Positions 33,093-44,258 of a DNA stretch of 64,000 nucleotides are shown here, piece by piece. The notes beneath the pieces were generated by a model. That model was not told where the DNA came from and ran no database searches. It saw nothing but the letters and a program-made list of their open reading frames with translations. This DNA is from Coenobita brevimanus. Taxonomy: Eukaryota; Arthropoda; Malacostraca; Decapoda; Coenobitidae. The stretch is from assembly GCA_032717465.1 (NCBI GenBank), contig CM064655.1:13924152-13988151 (forward strand), written 5' to 3'. Numbering within the stretch: position 1 is the first letter of the stretch; each line of letters opens with the position of its first letter. The position numbers and the translations under genes are program-made.

Positions 33093-34098
33093 TTATTCCA
33101 TCCTGTTTGTGTACCACTTTCGTACCTGGAATCCTATTACTTTGTAAAAACATTTCTTCTTCTCTTCTGATCTTCCCTTATTTTTTGTTTTTGCTTCCTC
33201 CCTTTTCTCTTTCAGTAATTCCAGTTCCTCTTGTGTTAGGCATCTTTTTATCCATACATTTTTGAACTCCTCTTTTTCCATAAGATTCTTTGCATTTTTT
33301 AGTATCTCTTCCACAGTGTTTACACTCTGGAAAGTCACCTTTAGAGGTCTTGTCTTGCTTTTCTCATATTTCCCTAACCTTTTGTGTTCCTCTATGTCTT
33401 TACTACAGATTTCCTCTGATACTTCCTTCAGAAAGCTCATTACATTTGCCATCTCCTTTTTGTCTCTTGTGATCTTGTTTTTTACTTCTTCCTCTTCTGT
33501 ACCAGTGATTACTATAGATTTGTTTATATCTACTGAATCTCTGACTAACGTTGGATTGTTTTGGATTATTCTTTTCACTTCCTTTTTAATGCTTTTTTCC
33601 TCCACCATTGTTTCTAGGTCTTTCTTTACTTTCACCATTTCAGCATATGTGGTTTCCACATCATTTTTGTAGCTTTGCACAGCTTCATTCACCTGTTTTA
33701 TCTTCTCAATATCACTGCTCTGGTCAATAAGATTGCTTACTTGCCTAATTGTCTCTGTGTCATTTTTTAACTTCCATAACACTCTCGTGATTGACTACTG
33801 TACTTGCCATTTCACTCATTTTCTTCCTAAGTGTACTCAGTTCCACTGTTAGTTCACTGATGGTTGTGTCTTTCTTATTGTCCTCCCTTCCTAGTTTTTC
33901 TATTTCTTCCTTTTACAAGTGCATCTGCTTCTTTATTTCATCAGTTTCATTTTTGAAAGCCATTTCTAGTTTGTTTACACATTCAACCAGTCTATTGTGA
34001 GTCTCCACTTCAACCAGTTCTTGGTAGAAATCATCATTTTGCTTTTTACTTTTATTTCTTTTCTTTTCCAAATTTGCTGTACTAAAGTATGTATCCAT
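33093..34098 (-). pseudogene. CR1-like ORF1 (coiled-coil RNA-binding type), copy 1, broken
   Basis: Starts MDTYFSTANLEKK at 34098. A TAA near 33915 (CAA in copy 2) stops it after about 60 codons. The frame then shifts and resumes at 33782-33093. The protein is Lys/Glu-rich with long heptad-like coiled coils and ends in a basic KWYTNRME. ORF2 begins upstream of this stop in another frame, so the two ORFs overlap by about 60 bp. The family role is RNA packaging with the LINE transcript, by analogy. Confidence 0.8.
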
Positions 34099-34371
34099 TT
34101 TGCAATACTAAAAGTGCAAAGTATATACTTACAATCCCCGTGTTGTTGTAGTCTAAACAAACCTCAGATGACTCAGCATATTCTTTCATCTTGTTTCTCT
34201 TTCCTGTTTGAACAAGTCTTATTTAAACTTTTTTTTTTTTCCTTTTAATAATGAAAAATCATTTAGTCTAACCTAGTACAGAGCTTGACTCATGCAAAGA
34301 TACTAATTTAGGTAATGCCACTGGCCATGTCGGTTCGGTACGGAGCGCCGATGTCGCATGTCCTCCTCGGT

Positions 34372-35108
34372 GCTGGCAGAGATGAAAAAAAAAAAAAAAA
34401 TGTTAATAGGAATGAAGGTTTACTTTGTTGGAAGAAAAAAAATATGTATATGCTTCATAAGTACAACATGTATTTTATTTTGTGCAAAACAGCTGATTGG
34501 CGGCAGGTGAAGGGTAGAATGATGGAGATCAGTCGGGGCCGGGACCGTAAGCAAAGCTTGTGGGCACAGGTGTGATAATTCTACTGTGCAGTCTTAACAT
34601 CAGTTCACCAATAAATGTTCAAGATTTTATTTCTTTATTTTTCCACTTTTATGAGTACAGTACATACAACGAATACTTCGGTAGTTAACAGAATGGTGCA
34701 AAACAGTGGCGGAATGGTGGCGGTCAGTTGGGGCCGGGATCGTAAACAAAGCTGATGTGGGGGCACAGGTGTCGTGATAATTTACCAATATGTATTTAGG
34801 ATTTTATTTCTTTAGTTTTCCACATGAGTACAGTACATACAAGAAATTATTCGGTAGTTAATAGAATGGACTTGTGCATTTTGCAGTACCGGTACTGCAA
34901 GGCATTGCATGCACGTGCATTATGACCATGGTGTGTGTTTACGAGGCAATTTTTCAGGTGGAATCTCTTAGTGTGCCCTCTGATGTGAGTGGTGAGTACC
35001 TGAATTGTATTTACTGCTGTGATAATGATCGCCTTTGTATAGATTTGAATATCAGAACTACGGGAAGGTGAATTCCCCAAGCCGCCCGGTTAACTGGGAT
35101 CGTGCTGT
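34372..35108. repeat. Spacer with a tandem duplication of about 185 bp
   Basis: Units at about 34494-34693 and 34694-34868 share AACAG(C)TG, GGTGGCGGTCAGT / GATCAGTCGGGGCCGGGA, CGTAAGCAAAGCT, GGGCACAGGTGT, GATTTTATTTCTTTA and GAGTACAGTACATACAA. A run of A at 34384-34400 precedes them. No gene is recognised. Confidence 0.75.
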
Positions 35109-35544
<436 letters not shown>

Positions 35545-37541
35545 AATCATCATCTGGACCTCTTTTTCCACTCTAGGGGAGGGTGAGGAGTAGCAATGTC
35601 CAGACAGCCCAAGTTTGCCTGATTCAATGGACCACTTTTCCATTTGCTCATCATTCAAGCCCCCAGAATCCTGGCTATATGTGATACACCAAAAGCTTTC
35701 ACCACATTCTGTAGCTTCATGTAAATGTATCCGATCAAGTCAGTCTGAATGCTGTTGCGTTAAAAAGGGTGCGAAATCCCTGATCATGTGCTTCTCACAA
35801 AATTCATCCAGCCAGCTCTATTTCTTGTCAGTCCACTAACCTCACCAACTTCCATATCTCTGTTCCTCACACACACATCCACCATATCCCTCCACCTTCT
35901 CCTTGGCCTACCTCGCTTTCTTCTTCATATTTGCAGAAATATACCTTTTTCACCACGCAGTTGTTGTCCATTCTCTCCACACGAGCATACAATCTCAGTA
36001 CTCTCTCTTCAGTTCTGGTGTCCACAGACTTCCTCACTCCACATCTTTCACGAACCGCATTATTCCGTATCCTATTAACTCACTGTTCTCCACGTACATT
36101 CCTCAGCATCCCATCTCCACTACCCTCACTCTTGACTTTTCATTTTCATGCTACATCATAGTTTCACATCCACATGTTAAAGTTGGCACTAACACTCCTT
36201 CATGTAAGCCGCACACAACTGCAACACTCAACCCTCTGTTTCATTTCAAGGCCTTCTTAGCATCAGCTACATTCCTTTCTTATGTCACTCAACTTTCCAC
36301 TTCTTTTGCACATTTTCCTCTCTTTTCTATCACTGTACCCAGGTATTTGAACTCTCACCAATTCCAGTCCCTCTCCATTCACTGTAACATCACACTGGGA
36401 GTCACCTTCTCTCTTAACCCGTCACGTCCCGAGGTTTTCCGCACCTCTGACATCCCCCAGTCCAGAGGTATTTTTGAAAAAAAATTTTTTGGCTAAAACC
36501 TTCACTTTTGGTGAGAAACATCGAAAATTCACAGAGAAATCGCTCACCTGAGGTTTAAAATACTCAATTCAGGTAGGAGTTCCTCTTTACCTGACTGGGT
36601 TTTCTAACATGCTGGCACCAAAGAAAACGAGTTCTATGGGAGAGTAACTATTTTATCCACTCATAAACGGTATTTATTTATTTACTTGGTACGAATGTAT
36701 ATGTAGTATGAGAGTATATTGGTTTTCAAGCAGTAATAAAAGCATTATAAGCATTGTTCCACACACTAACTAATCACCATATCTGACCTTTTTTTGCCAC
36801 ATTACCTGATCATTATTTCTGGCTGTTTCTTCTTCTAATGCTATGTAAACACTGTCCTCCACATTGTCATCGATTGGGGAATCACTCTGGCCCTGAATAT
36901 CTTTACTAGCCTGGTCACTGGTAACAGGTGAATTGCCGAGACAATGGGGGGAGGGGGGAGGTTGTGCGGTGTAAGGCATTGTCCCTGCTTGGCATCTTGT
37001 AGAGGAATAGAGGAAGGTGTCCCGTGTATACATACGAAAAATCACGCGCGAAAATTGAAAATTGTGCAAATTAAATTGCACAACGTACCGGTACGTTGCC
37101 GGGACTGGCAAATGCAAATCATTGCAACGTACCCATACGTCGACGGGACGGGGCGGGTTAATAACCTTCACTTTACCCTTTTCTACATTTACTCTCAAGG
37201 CACGATGCTCACAGACATCAATAAAACTCTGCACTAGTCTACCAAGTTCTTGTCCAGTATTTGCAAGTAGCACTGTGTCATCAGCATACAACAAATTTGA
37301 GATATTCCATCCATTACCATTTATGACCAACGCCATCCTTCTCCCCATTACTCGTACTTTTACCTATCTTATCACCCCATCCATACAGTATATGTATTGA
37401 ACAACCATGGGGACATGACACAACCTTGCCACATGCCCACACCAATTGTGAACCATTCACATAAATGCCCATTAACCCTTACACATGCTTCACTACCATC
37501 ATAAAAACTCTTGACGGCACCTAGCAGCTTACCATCTACAC
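35545..37541 (-). mobile_element. RTE-like LINE, family B, copy 2, with a nested piggyBac MITE
   Basis: The 3' end (GGGTGAGGAGTAGCAATGTCCAGAC on the plus strand) and the following 800 bp match copy 1 at 18345 onward. The RT part appears at 36770-37569 on the minus strand (ISNLLYADDTVLLA, CVMSPWLFN). The MITE at 36414-37161 splits it. It is 5'-truncated near 37541, where a hAT-type end begins. Frames are broken. Confidence 0.85.
36414..37161. mobile_element. Non-autonomous piggyBac (MITE), 740 bp
   Basis: TTAA at 36414-36417 and at 37158-37161 flank a 740-bp element. Left end CCCGTCACGTCCCGAGG; right end, read in reverse, CCCGCCCCGTCCCGTCGACG. Both ends match the two ends of the full-length piggyBac at 59172-63383 over more than 70 bp, in opposite orientation. 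No transposase is present, so it is a deletion derivative that needs a helper. Confidence 0.9.
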
Positions 37542-37588
37542 CAGTGATTCTCAACCTTTTTTGCCCCATTCACCCCTTCCACCATATG
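37542..37588 (+). mobile_element. hAT/Charlie-like terminus
   Basis: CAGTGATTCTCAACCTTTTTT is close to the common hAT-Charlie end CAGTGGTTCTCAACC. The opposite end is not found, probably because of the insertion that follows. Confidence 0.55.
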
Positions 37589-38021
37589 CAGGGTTCCCAC
37601 CACCTCTGGAAAACTGAAAAAAAATTTCCAGTCAGGGAAAAGTCAGGGAATTTTGTAATTTTTAAAAATATTATGGAAAAGTCAGGGAAATTTTTGATGA
37701 AAATTGAGGTTTATGCTAAGGTCATTTATTGTTATTTTGTTCCATGTGTACAAAGAGTCAGTTTTGTTGCAAGAAGGTATTACTTATTAGTCATGTATAA
37801 AGTCAGTTTTGTATCTTATGTCTTCAAAGAGTCAGTTTTGTTGCAAGAAGGTATTACTAGTCATACACAAAGTCAGTTTTGTCACCTACAAGTATCAGCA
37901 GGGTTTATATCGGTATAATGAGTATAATGGTTTTCAAGAGAAGTGGTAAATCTTGATTTTAATACTCAGTATCATAACTTAGAGGTTGTGCTTTTTTTTA
38001 CGACTTAAATAGTATGAAGTC

Positions 38022-38066
<45 letters not shown>

Positions 38067-38435
38067 TGGAGAAAGCCTTGTATCATTATTGAAACCTTGT
38101 ATCATTTTAGAAACAATCAAGTATTCTTTGCTGTAAAGATATCTTTATTTTTATTCATCAGTATCTCAACAGTTTTGGCTCTGATACAAGGCTTGTTGGT
38201 GTGGCTGGAAGAGGAGGTTTTACTTTTGGGTAATGTGGGAAATTAAAGAAGTACACTAATGTGTAAACCACTATAGATGTAAAAATTTACTCGAGTAACT
38301 GGAGGCCACATTAAAAGAAAGTGTAAAATTACACTTGAAAATTTATGTAGCAAAGTATGAAAATATACCTGGAATTTTGTCAAAATTCCTGGAAAAGTCA
38401 GGGAAACTTTTGCTGACCAGAGAGTGGGAATCCTG
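37589..38435. mobile_element. hAT-like non-autonomous element
   Basis: Starts CAGGGTTCCCACC and ends GTGGGAATCCTG, which are inverted repeats with one mismatch. Subterminal CTGGAAAA / GTCAGGGAAAA motifs recur inward from both ends. CATATG lies directly on both sides (37583-37588, 38436-38441). Inside are repeated AAAGAGTCAGTTTTGTTGC blocks (37750-37890) and a run of 40 A (38025-38064). No transposase is present. Confidence 0.75.
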
Positions 38436-38441
38436 CATATG

Positions 38442-39076
38442 GCAGAATGTCATTCCCCCCTTTCCAAGACTGTCTTACTCATAAGGTGTAAAATGCAGCA
38501 GGACAATGGAATAGACAGCAACAATCCACCAGAAGGAGCCCACAGAGGAGTGTACACAGCGTGAATGAGCTCCGCGCAGAAATGGCCTAAGGCCACCTGG
38601 GCGGCGTGCACAAATTACCTTTTCAATGATATATAGATTATGGTAATTTTTGCATTTCATTGTGCAGTAAAGTGAAAGGAAAAAAATGCAAAATTTTATT
38701 TTAGTCTCAGCCGCATATTCGCTTCACAATGTTTTTCTCTGATTGTTCAGTGTAAGTACAATTTTTATGATAGGATGCTGCTGGTTGCGGTGTTATTTTG
38801 AAGCTGAATAGTTGTACTTTATCGTAGTATGTTCATAAAAGAAAAACAAAGAAAATAAAAAGTCAAAGTGACGAGTTGAAGTTAGGCAAAAACCAAAAAT
38901 TTTATACCTTGCTGTAGAAAAATATTCACCAAGAATAAAGTTATAAAGAAAGAAAGCCGTGAGTCAGACCAGCTGTGCAGTACCACCAATAGAGCAACCA
39001 TTCCGTGACATCATGCTCGAGCCTCTTTGTTATGATGCGTAAATGTGATTTATGGTGAATATTTAACAAAAGTTTC
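38442..39076. other. Spacer, no gene recognised
   Basis: The start may belong to the outer hAT-like element begun at 37542. The rest is AT-rich, without a credible frame or repeat. Confidence 0.4.
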
Positions 39077-41285
39077 TTAATGAAATGCGTGATGTACAGC
39101 ATAGTGCTCCCGGAAACTCACCGACACCCCCACCCGGACCCCATGGAGTAGCCGCAGCCGAACCACGGGATGCCGTGCGACAACGGTATAAGTTAGCCCA
39201 GGCCGTGCGCCCCTTTAGCACCCAGCTGTCGCACCGTCGCCCTAGCAGGAATATGACACTACCTTCGGGGAGTGGGACCGCCAGATCAGATCGGGGTGGA
39301 GCTGCCTATCCAGCTCCAAACAGCGCCCATCATGAGTGTGCCTGTAGCCACTCCCGCCTTCGTCAGACAGCCAATTGCCACTCCGAAGGTGTTGCCCCCA
39401 AGTTGGCCTATTGCCGCTCCTCCCTTCGGCAGAAGGAGACGGCCTGTGGCTGCTCCCACCTTCGTCAGACAGCCGATTGCCGCTCTGAAGATACTGCCTC
39501 TGAGTCGGTCTATTGCCGCTCCTCCCTCCAGCAGAAGGAGACTGCCTGTGGCTGCTCCTGCCTTTGTCAGATGGCCGATTGCCGCTCCAAAGGTGCTGCC
39601 CCTGAGTTGGCCTATAGCCGCTCCTCCCTCCGGCAGAAGGAGACGGCCTGTGGCCGCTCCTGCCTTCGTCAGATGGCCGATTGCCGCTCCAAAGGTGCTG
39701 CCCCTGAGTCGGCCTATCCGCTCCTCCCTCCGGCAGAAGGAGACGGCCTGTGACCGCTCCCGCCTTCATCAGACGGCCGGTTGCCGCTCCGAAGGTGTCC
39801 AGAGGCACGCTGATTCCCCCTCTCAGGCCACAGCCAGTAGCTGGGCCTTGGCGCCTCATAGTTGCGCCCCTTGGCAGCCACGGCTGATTGCCAGGCCCCA
39901 CGGCCAGAGAGAGGTGTCGGCAGTGTCATTGCCCCAGCATGAGACAAGAGCCTGGACCTCCAGCATTGGACAACCCCAGCGAGGCCTTACGGCTTCCCCT
40001 GGCCTCTTCTTCCTATTCCTGGCCCTGGAGAAGACCCACCTGATGGACCCTAGTTTAGGTCAGTGCCGCAGCCCCTCCCTGACAGTGCCTCTCGACTCTG
40101 GGGACCGCAGCCCTTAGTCACTCCAGACCCTCCCCAGGATGCCCGGGCATGATCTCTCCACGTTCCCAAGACGGCGCAAGACCTCCACTTCTGGCTGAAA
40201 CCTGAGCCAGAGATTCCTGGACCTGTTTGGAACAAGTCCTGAGGGCCACATTCCTGAACCTAGCCTGGAGACTACGGGCCCCTTTGCCACCCGCAGCCCT
40301 GGACGAGAGAGGACGCCCCTGTGAGTCGTCCCGTGCCCTCTCGGCATGCCCTGCCTTGGCGGTGCCCCTATTCCGGCAGAGTTGCCGCCGGCGTGTCTCC
40401 CCGCCGCCCCCACTATATGAATGAATCATGTTAAATGTGGTGTTGCCCCAGAATTAGTTAAGCGACTTATGCTAAGTGTGACGTCGCCCCAGAATTAGTG
40501 TAACAGTGATACAGTGACTTAATGTATGTTGAATATCGGGGCGAGTGAAATCACGGGTGGATGATTAAGGACGAGTGCAGAAACTAAGTTCTGGTGAATC
40601 AGACTCACGAGTGATGCCCTTGCAGAAAACCAGTAAGACTGCTAGCCCGAGAAATTCTCTATAGCAAATTACACCAATGTCCTTTGTTACAGGAAACAGT
40701 AGAGAAAAGCATTAATAATATTCTCCCGCTTGTATTACCTTAAACACAGTGAATTCCCAGTGTCCTCCACTCTCTCTTTAAGAATCTCCTCCCTGCAGTT
40801 AGTATGAACGTAGACGAGGAATAGAATCAATTGTCAAAACCCCTTTGCTATCAAAAAATACTAAGTTTGAATTAATAATACTTACTCCCTCCCAATATTA
40901 CTATAACTCTGTTCTGACCCACGGCGAGTCACTCCCCTCGCGCCCCCCCCCGTGTGAGACCCACTCCCCACGCTCCCACGTGCACGTTTATTCCCTATAC
41001 ACCTGTGTACTAGAATTACTGCATTGGCGTCCGTATCTGTTAAGCCAGTATCCTGCGAGATACTGATATCCTAGTTAAGGTTTTATTTCTCTACCACATA
41101 CTGTGTTGTAATAACTGCTGTTTTGTCCTGTGTCTGACTGTGGTATATACGTGTAAAGGTTATTGCCTGGAGTTTTTGTGTCCTACCTCTCTTTATTGCA
41201 CTAAGCCCCGGTCTCGAAAGAGAACCCCACTACACGTTAGGCATTTAAGGAACGGGAAGCCGAACCTAAAACACCTAGCATTACA
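39077..41285 (+). mobile_element. LTR A (gypsy-related second family), solo, plus strand
   Basis: The start is around the ATG at 39085 (GTACAGCATAGTGC follows), and the end is CCTAGCATTACA at 41285. It holds a Cys/Ser-type repeat array at about 39330-39800 with a composite period near 102 bp, and a GNRA-type hairpin at 41210-41226. The 3' part aligns with the minus-strand LTRs C and D and, more weakly, with the gypsy LTR end. No internal region is found, so it is a solo LTR or fragment. The left boundary is approximate. Confidence 0.75.
39085..39753 (+). CDS. LTR-borne reading frame with Cys/Ser repeats (hypothetical)
   Basis: 222 codons from an ATG at the LTR start. The first 85 residues (MRDVQHSAPGN...) align with frames at the same place in LTRs B, C and D, sharing [IMV]Q[YH]SAP, a Pro-rich run, RPF/RPY, SRN, LPS and GGAAYPAP. 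Then come repeats of about 34 residues made of CACSHSRLRQT / CRSSLRQKE units. Nothing shows that it is expressed; the period being a multiple of three keeps several frames open. I do not know a family. Confidence 0.35.
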   Translation: MRDVQHSAPGNSPTPPPGPHGVAAAEPRDAVRQRYKLAQAVRPFSTQLSHRRPSRNMTLPSGSGTARSDRGGAAYPAPNSAHHECACSHSRLRQTANCHSEGVAPKLAYCRSSLRQKETACGCSHLRQTADCRSEDTASESVYCRSSLQQKETACGCSCLCQMADCRSKGAAPELAYSRSSLRQKETACGRSCLRQMADCRSKGAAPESAYPLLPPAEGDGL

Positions 41286-41299
41286 TATTGATTCACCAA

Positions 41300-43385
41300 T
41301 ACCTGTCCCTAACTAAGGGCACTGAGGTCTAATTGTGATTATGGCAGTATGAGGCGGAGTTTACTGGTAGCATGTTCATTTTGCTATTTTCTACTTGCAA
41401 GGGACTTTTGGTTAATTATTATTACAAACTCCATGGCTTGGGTGTTTGTCTTATTTCTGTATGATGGTTACACTGCGTCGGTCTCTCTTACTAGCACTTA
41501 GGTTCGTGATTGACAATTCACTGTTCCGCCTCGTCACTATTAGATCATTATCATTCCACTGTGTCTATTCTGCTTACTAACACTTGGGTCTATTTCTATT
41601 AATTCACTGTTCCGCCTCGTCACTGTTTTACTACTATAATGGCACAGTCACTATCACTATGGGTCATGGGGTGGCAAGGGTGCAGTGGAGGGGCAACCTG
41701 GTTTTACTTCTGCTGGGGCTGGGGCACTGCCAAGGGAGGCTGCGCCAAGGGGGCACGGAATCACGCGCAGGGGCGTCTGCTCTCGTCCGGAGCTGCAGCT
41801 GGTGAAGGGGCCCGTACTCTCCGGGCTGGGGAGAGGAATGTGGCCCTCAGGACTGGGGCCGAACAATTGCCTGAACCTCTTGTTCAGGTTCCTGATGGAG
41901 GTGGAGGTCCTCCGCCGTCGAGGAGTAGGGAGTTCCCACCCGGGCATTCTAGGGAGGGTCTGGGGTTCCCAAGGGCTGCGGTCCCCAGGGCTGAGCGGCG
42001 CCGACAGGGAGGGGCTGCGGCACCTGTCTGCATTGGGGTCCATCAGGTGGGTCTCCTCCAGAGCCAGTTGTAGGGAGCAGAGGCCGGGGGAACGGCCTCT
42101 CCAATACTCCTTTACGCCCTCTGCATTGGAGGTCGGGGAACTGGTGCCAAGCTGGGGTGGCTTGCTGCCGCTTGCAGCCGTGGGGCCCGGCTACTGGCCA
42201 TGGCTTCCAGGGGTGCGGGTACAAGATGCCATGGCCCGGCTACTGGCTGTGGCCTGAGAGGGTGAGTAACTGCCAGCAAACCCAAGGGCACCTTCGGAGC
42301 GGCTACCGACCATCTGACAAAGGCAGGAGAGGCTACAGGCCGACTCTGGCAGAAGGGGCATGGAGCTGCTACAGGCTGACTCAGGGGCAACACCTTCGGA
42401 GAGGCTACCGGCCGTCTGACGAAAGCAGGAGCAGCTACAGGCTGACTCCTTCAGGAGGGGTGTAGAGCGGCTATAGGCTGACTCCTTCAGGAGGGGTGTA
42501 GAGCGGCTATAGGCTGACTCCTTCAGGAGGGGTGTAAAGCGGCTATAGGCTGCCTCCTTCAGGAGGGGTGTAGAGCGGCTATAGGCTGACTCCTTCAGGA
42601 GGGGTGTAGAGCGGCTATAGGCTGACTCCTTCAGGAGGGGTGTAGAGCGGCTATAGGCTGACTCCTTCAGGAGGGGTGTAGAGCGGCTATAGGCTGACTC
42701 CTTCAGGAGGGGTGTAGAGCGGCTATAGGCTGACTCCTTCAGGAGGGGTGTAGAGCGGCTACAGGCCGACTCAAGAAAAGCATCTTCGGAGCAGCTACAG
42801 GCCGACTCAGGGGAAACACTTTCGAAGTGGCTACTGGCCGTCTGACGAAGGAGGGAGCAGCTACAGGCCGACTCCTTCAGGAGGGGGTTTGGGGCGGCTA
42901 CTGGCCGTCTCCGGAAGAACACCTTCTTATGAAGGTGGGAGCGGCTACCAGCCATCTCCTGATTACCCTCAGGACGGCTACAGGCCGTTTCCTAAACGAG
43001 GGGCGAGCAGCTGCAGACCATCTCAAAGAGGAAGACACCTTCAGAGAGGCTACTGGCCATCACCTGACGAAGGTGGGAGTGGCTACAGGCCGACTCCTTT
43101 GGAGTGCTGGCAGGAGCTGGACAGACAGCTCCACCCCTAAGCTGGTTGGTGGAGGCTCGCCTGGAAGGTAGTGCAGTATTCCTGCTATGGCGACTGCGGG
43201 CGGGCTCCGGGTCATAGGGGCGTGTGGCCCGGGCTGACTTAGGCCGTTGTCGCACTGAGTCTTGGTGCGCTGCTGCTGCTCCTCCGTGGGCTCCTTGTGG
43301 GGGTGTCTGGGAGCTCACGGGGGCACTATGCTGTATTCCTTGTGGAGGGGGCTGAATAATCCAGGGGGCACTATGCTGTATTTCA
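41300..43385 (-). mobile_element. LTR B (same family), truncated, minus strand
   Basis: Read on the minus strand it starts with AATACAGCATAGTGCCCC at 43385; a duplicate of that start lies at about 43318-43340. It runs through the shared Pro-rich region and repeat array and ends near 41300, before the last 400 bp seen in C and D. It lies directly next to LTR A in the opposite orientation. Confidence 0.75.
42437..42775. repeat. 36-bp minisatellite inside LTR B
   Basis: About nine units of the type GGCTGACTCCTTCAGGAGGG plus 16 bp (GTGTAGAGCGGCTATA). Near-identity between units shows recent expansion. The 36-bp period encodes 12-residue repeats in open frames on both strands. Confidence 0.95.
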
Positions 43386-43511
43386 CAATATGCGAAAATT
43401 CAGGATGTGTCGCCCATAAAGCCATTTTAACCTGGAATCCTATGCTTTGCAAGGTGCAAATTTATACAGTGCGACGAGCTGTGTCACCCACATTTATGCA
43501 CTTTACTCGAG
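43386..43511. other. Spacer between LTR B and repeat R
   Basis: No gene or repeat recognised; ATCC repeats begin at about 43525. Confidence 0.4.
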
Positions 43512-43676
43512 ATGACTGTATATCCATTCATCCATCCATCATCCAATCCTGCATTGCCCCATAAGGAGCGTAGGGGCCCGGGGCTAGGCAGTTGGTCCCG
43601 ACATTTAAAATGACCAACCTCACTCATCCCTGAGTGGCATTATGTGAGCAATCAACCCCAACCACCCCTTGGATAT
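43512..43676 (-). repeat. Interspersed repeat R, first segment (split by LTR C)
   Basis: Matches 54217-54370 in order: CATTGCCCCAT, TAGG(G)GC..GGGCTAG, GGTTGGTCC, CTCACTCATC, GTGGCATTA, ACTACCCCTT. It breaks off at the LTR C junction and continues at 45713. The ATCC repeats on its left would be the tail of a minus-strand SINE- or LINE-end-like repeat. Confidence 0.75.
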
Positions 43677-44071
43677 TGTAATGCTAGATGTTTTAGGCTC
43701 GGCTTCCCGTTCCGTAAATGCCTAGCGTATAGCGGGGCTCTCTTTCGAGACCGGGGCTTAGACAAATAAGAGAGAGGCAGGAACACAAAAACTCCAGGCA
43801 ACAACCTTACATGTGTATTGCTTAGTTAGACAGGGGAATGAGCAGATATTACAGACACAAATATACGGGGCGATTATAAGCTCTTATGTCTAAATATGGT
43901 TAGCAGTATCACACAAGATACTGTTTGGGGTCACAGTGAATAGCACATGAGGCAGAGTGTCCTTAATTAGGGAAGTCCAGGTTTTCTATGCGTGTGGAGT
44001 AGTTAAGGCTACTTCTCATCGGGGAGGGTCGTGTAAGGCACTGGAGTCTAATTATGGTCTTATTATCATGA

Positions 44072-44139
44072 GAAGCAACGTTGGGTCTGGTTAGTACTTG
44101 GATGGGTGACCGCCTGGGAACACCAGATGCTGTTGGCAT
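44072..44139 (+). ncRNA. 5S rRNA-derived segment (head of a SINE3-type element)
   Basis: AGAAGCAACGTTGGG followed by TGGTTAGTACTTGGATGGGT, GACCGCCTGGGAACACCAG and GCTGTTGGCAT matches the 3' half of animal 5S rRNA in order. The internal promoter's intermediate element and C box region are kept, while most of the A box and the whole 5' half are missing. It is therefore a pseudogene segment, not a functional 5S gene. Confidence 0.9.
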
Positions 44140-44258
44140 CCCTACGTGTCAAGTGGGGTTGGTGGAGGATTAGTGCCCCTCCCTGTAAAACAATTAACTC
44201 TAAGCCCTTGGCCACCCCGTCTGAGATACATGGCGTCTGGCAATGAATGAATGAATGA
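44074..44258 (+). mobile_element. SINE3-type element: 5S head plus LINE-derived body and tail
   Basis: After the 5S head, 44140-44207 (CCCTACGTGTC, GGTTGGTGGAGGATTAGTGC, CCCTCCCTGTAAAACAA) matches the 5' end of the RTE-like LINE at 48667-48733. 44210-44242 (TTGGCCACCCC ... GGCGTCTGGCAA) matches that LINE's 3' end at 51768-51801. An (ATGA)n tail follows. LTR D at about 46480 has the same flanks with no insertion, which gives the exact empty site. Confidence 0.85.

Larger units (their letters stand above)
21088..33153 (-). pseudogene. CR1-like ORF2 (endonuclease-reverse transcriptase), copy 1, broken
   Basis: The APE-type endonuclease begins on the minus strand at 32581-33153 (LIYSNVDGMVSKL, ICLTETKL). 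It resumes after the gypsy insertion at 22879-23616 (ILTGDFNTNINW, GKSDHAVLNY). The RT domain follows at 21517-22669 with FGFRKGKSC, YLDFKKAFDTV, GVPQGSVLAPIMF and the active-site region. Here the catalytic FADD reads FADG, while copy 2 keeps FADD. Breaks visible besides the gypsy: a TGA near 22437, a one-base insertion near 22420 and a TGA near 21513. In the family this protein nicks the target and primes reverse transcription. Confidence 0.9.
21060..34369 (-). mobile_element. CR1-like LINE, copy 1, split by a gypsy element
   Basis: A two-ORF LINE on the minus strand. The 5' region is about 34100-34369, ORF1 33093-34098, ORF2 from about 33153 down to a stop at 21088-21090, with a short ATTAGGTAAG-type repeated 3' tail near 21060-21080. 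Its sequence matches the copy at 55087-63510 at high identity along its whole length. The gypsy element at 23545-32635 interrupts ORF2 in the endonuclease domain, with TGTAG on both sides. Copy 2 has the uninterrupted site at about 57556. Stops and small indels show that it is dead. Confidence 0.92.

Noticed and set aside
44072..44139. Functional 5S rRNA gene
   Set aside because: Only the 3' half is present, fused to LINE-like sequence and a short tail, and it has a clean empty site in LTR D.
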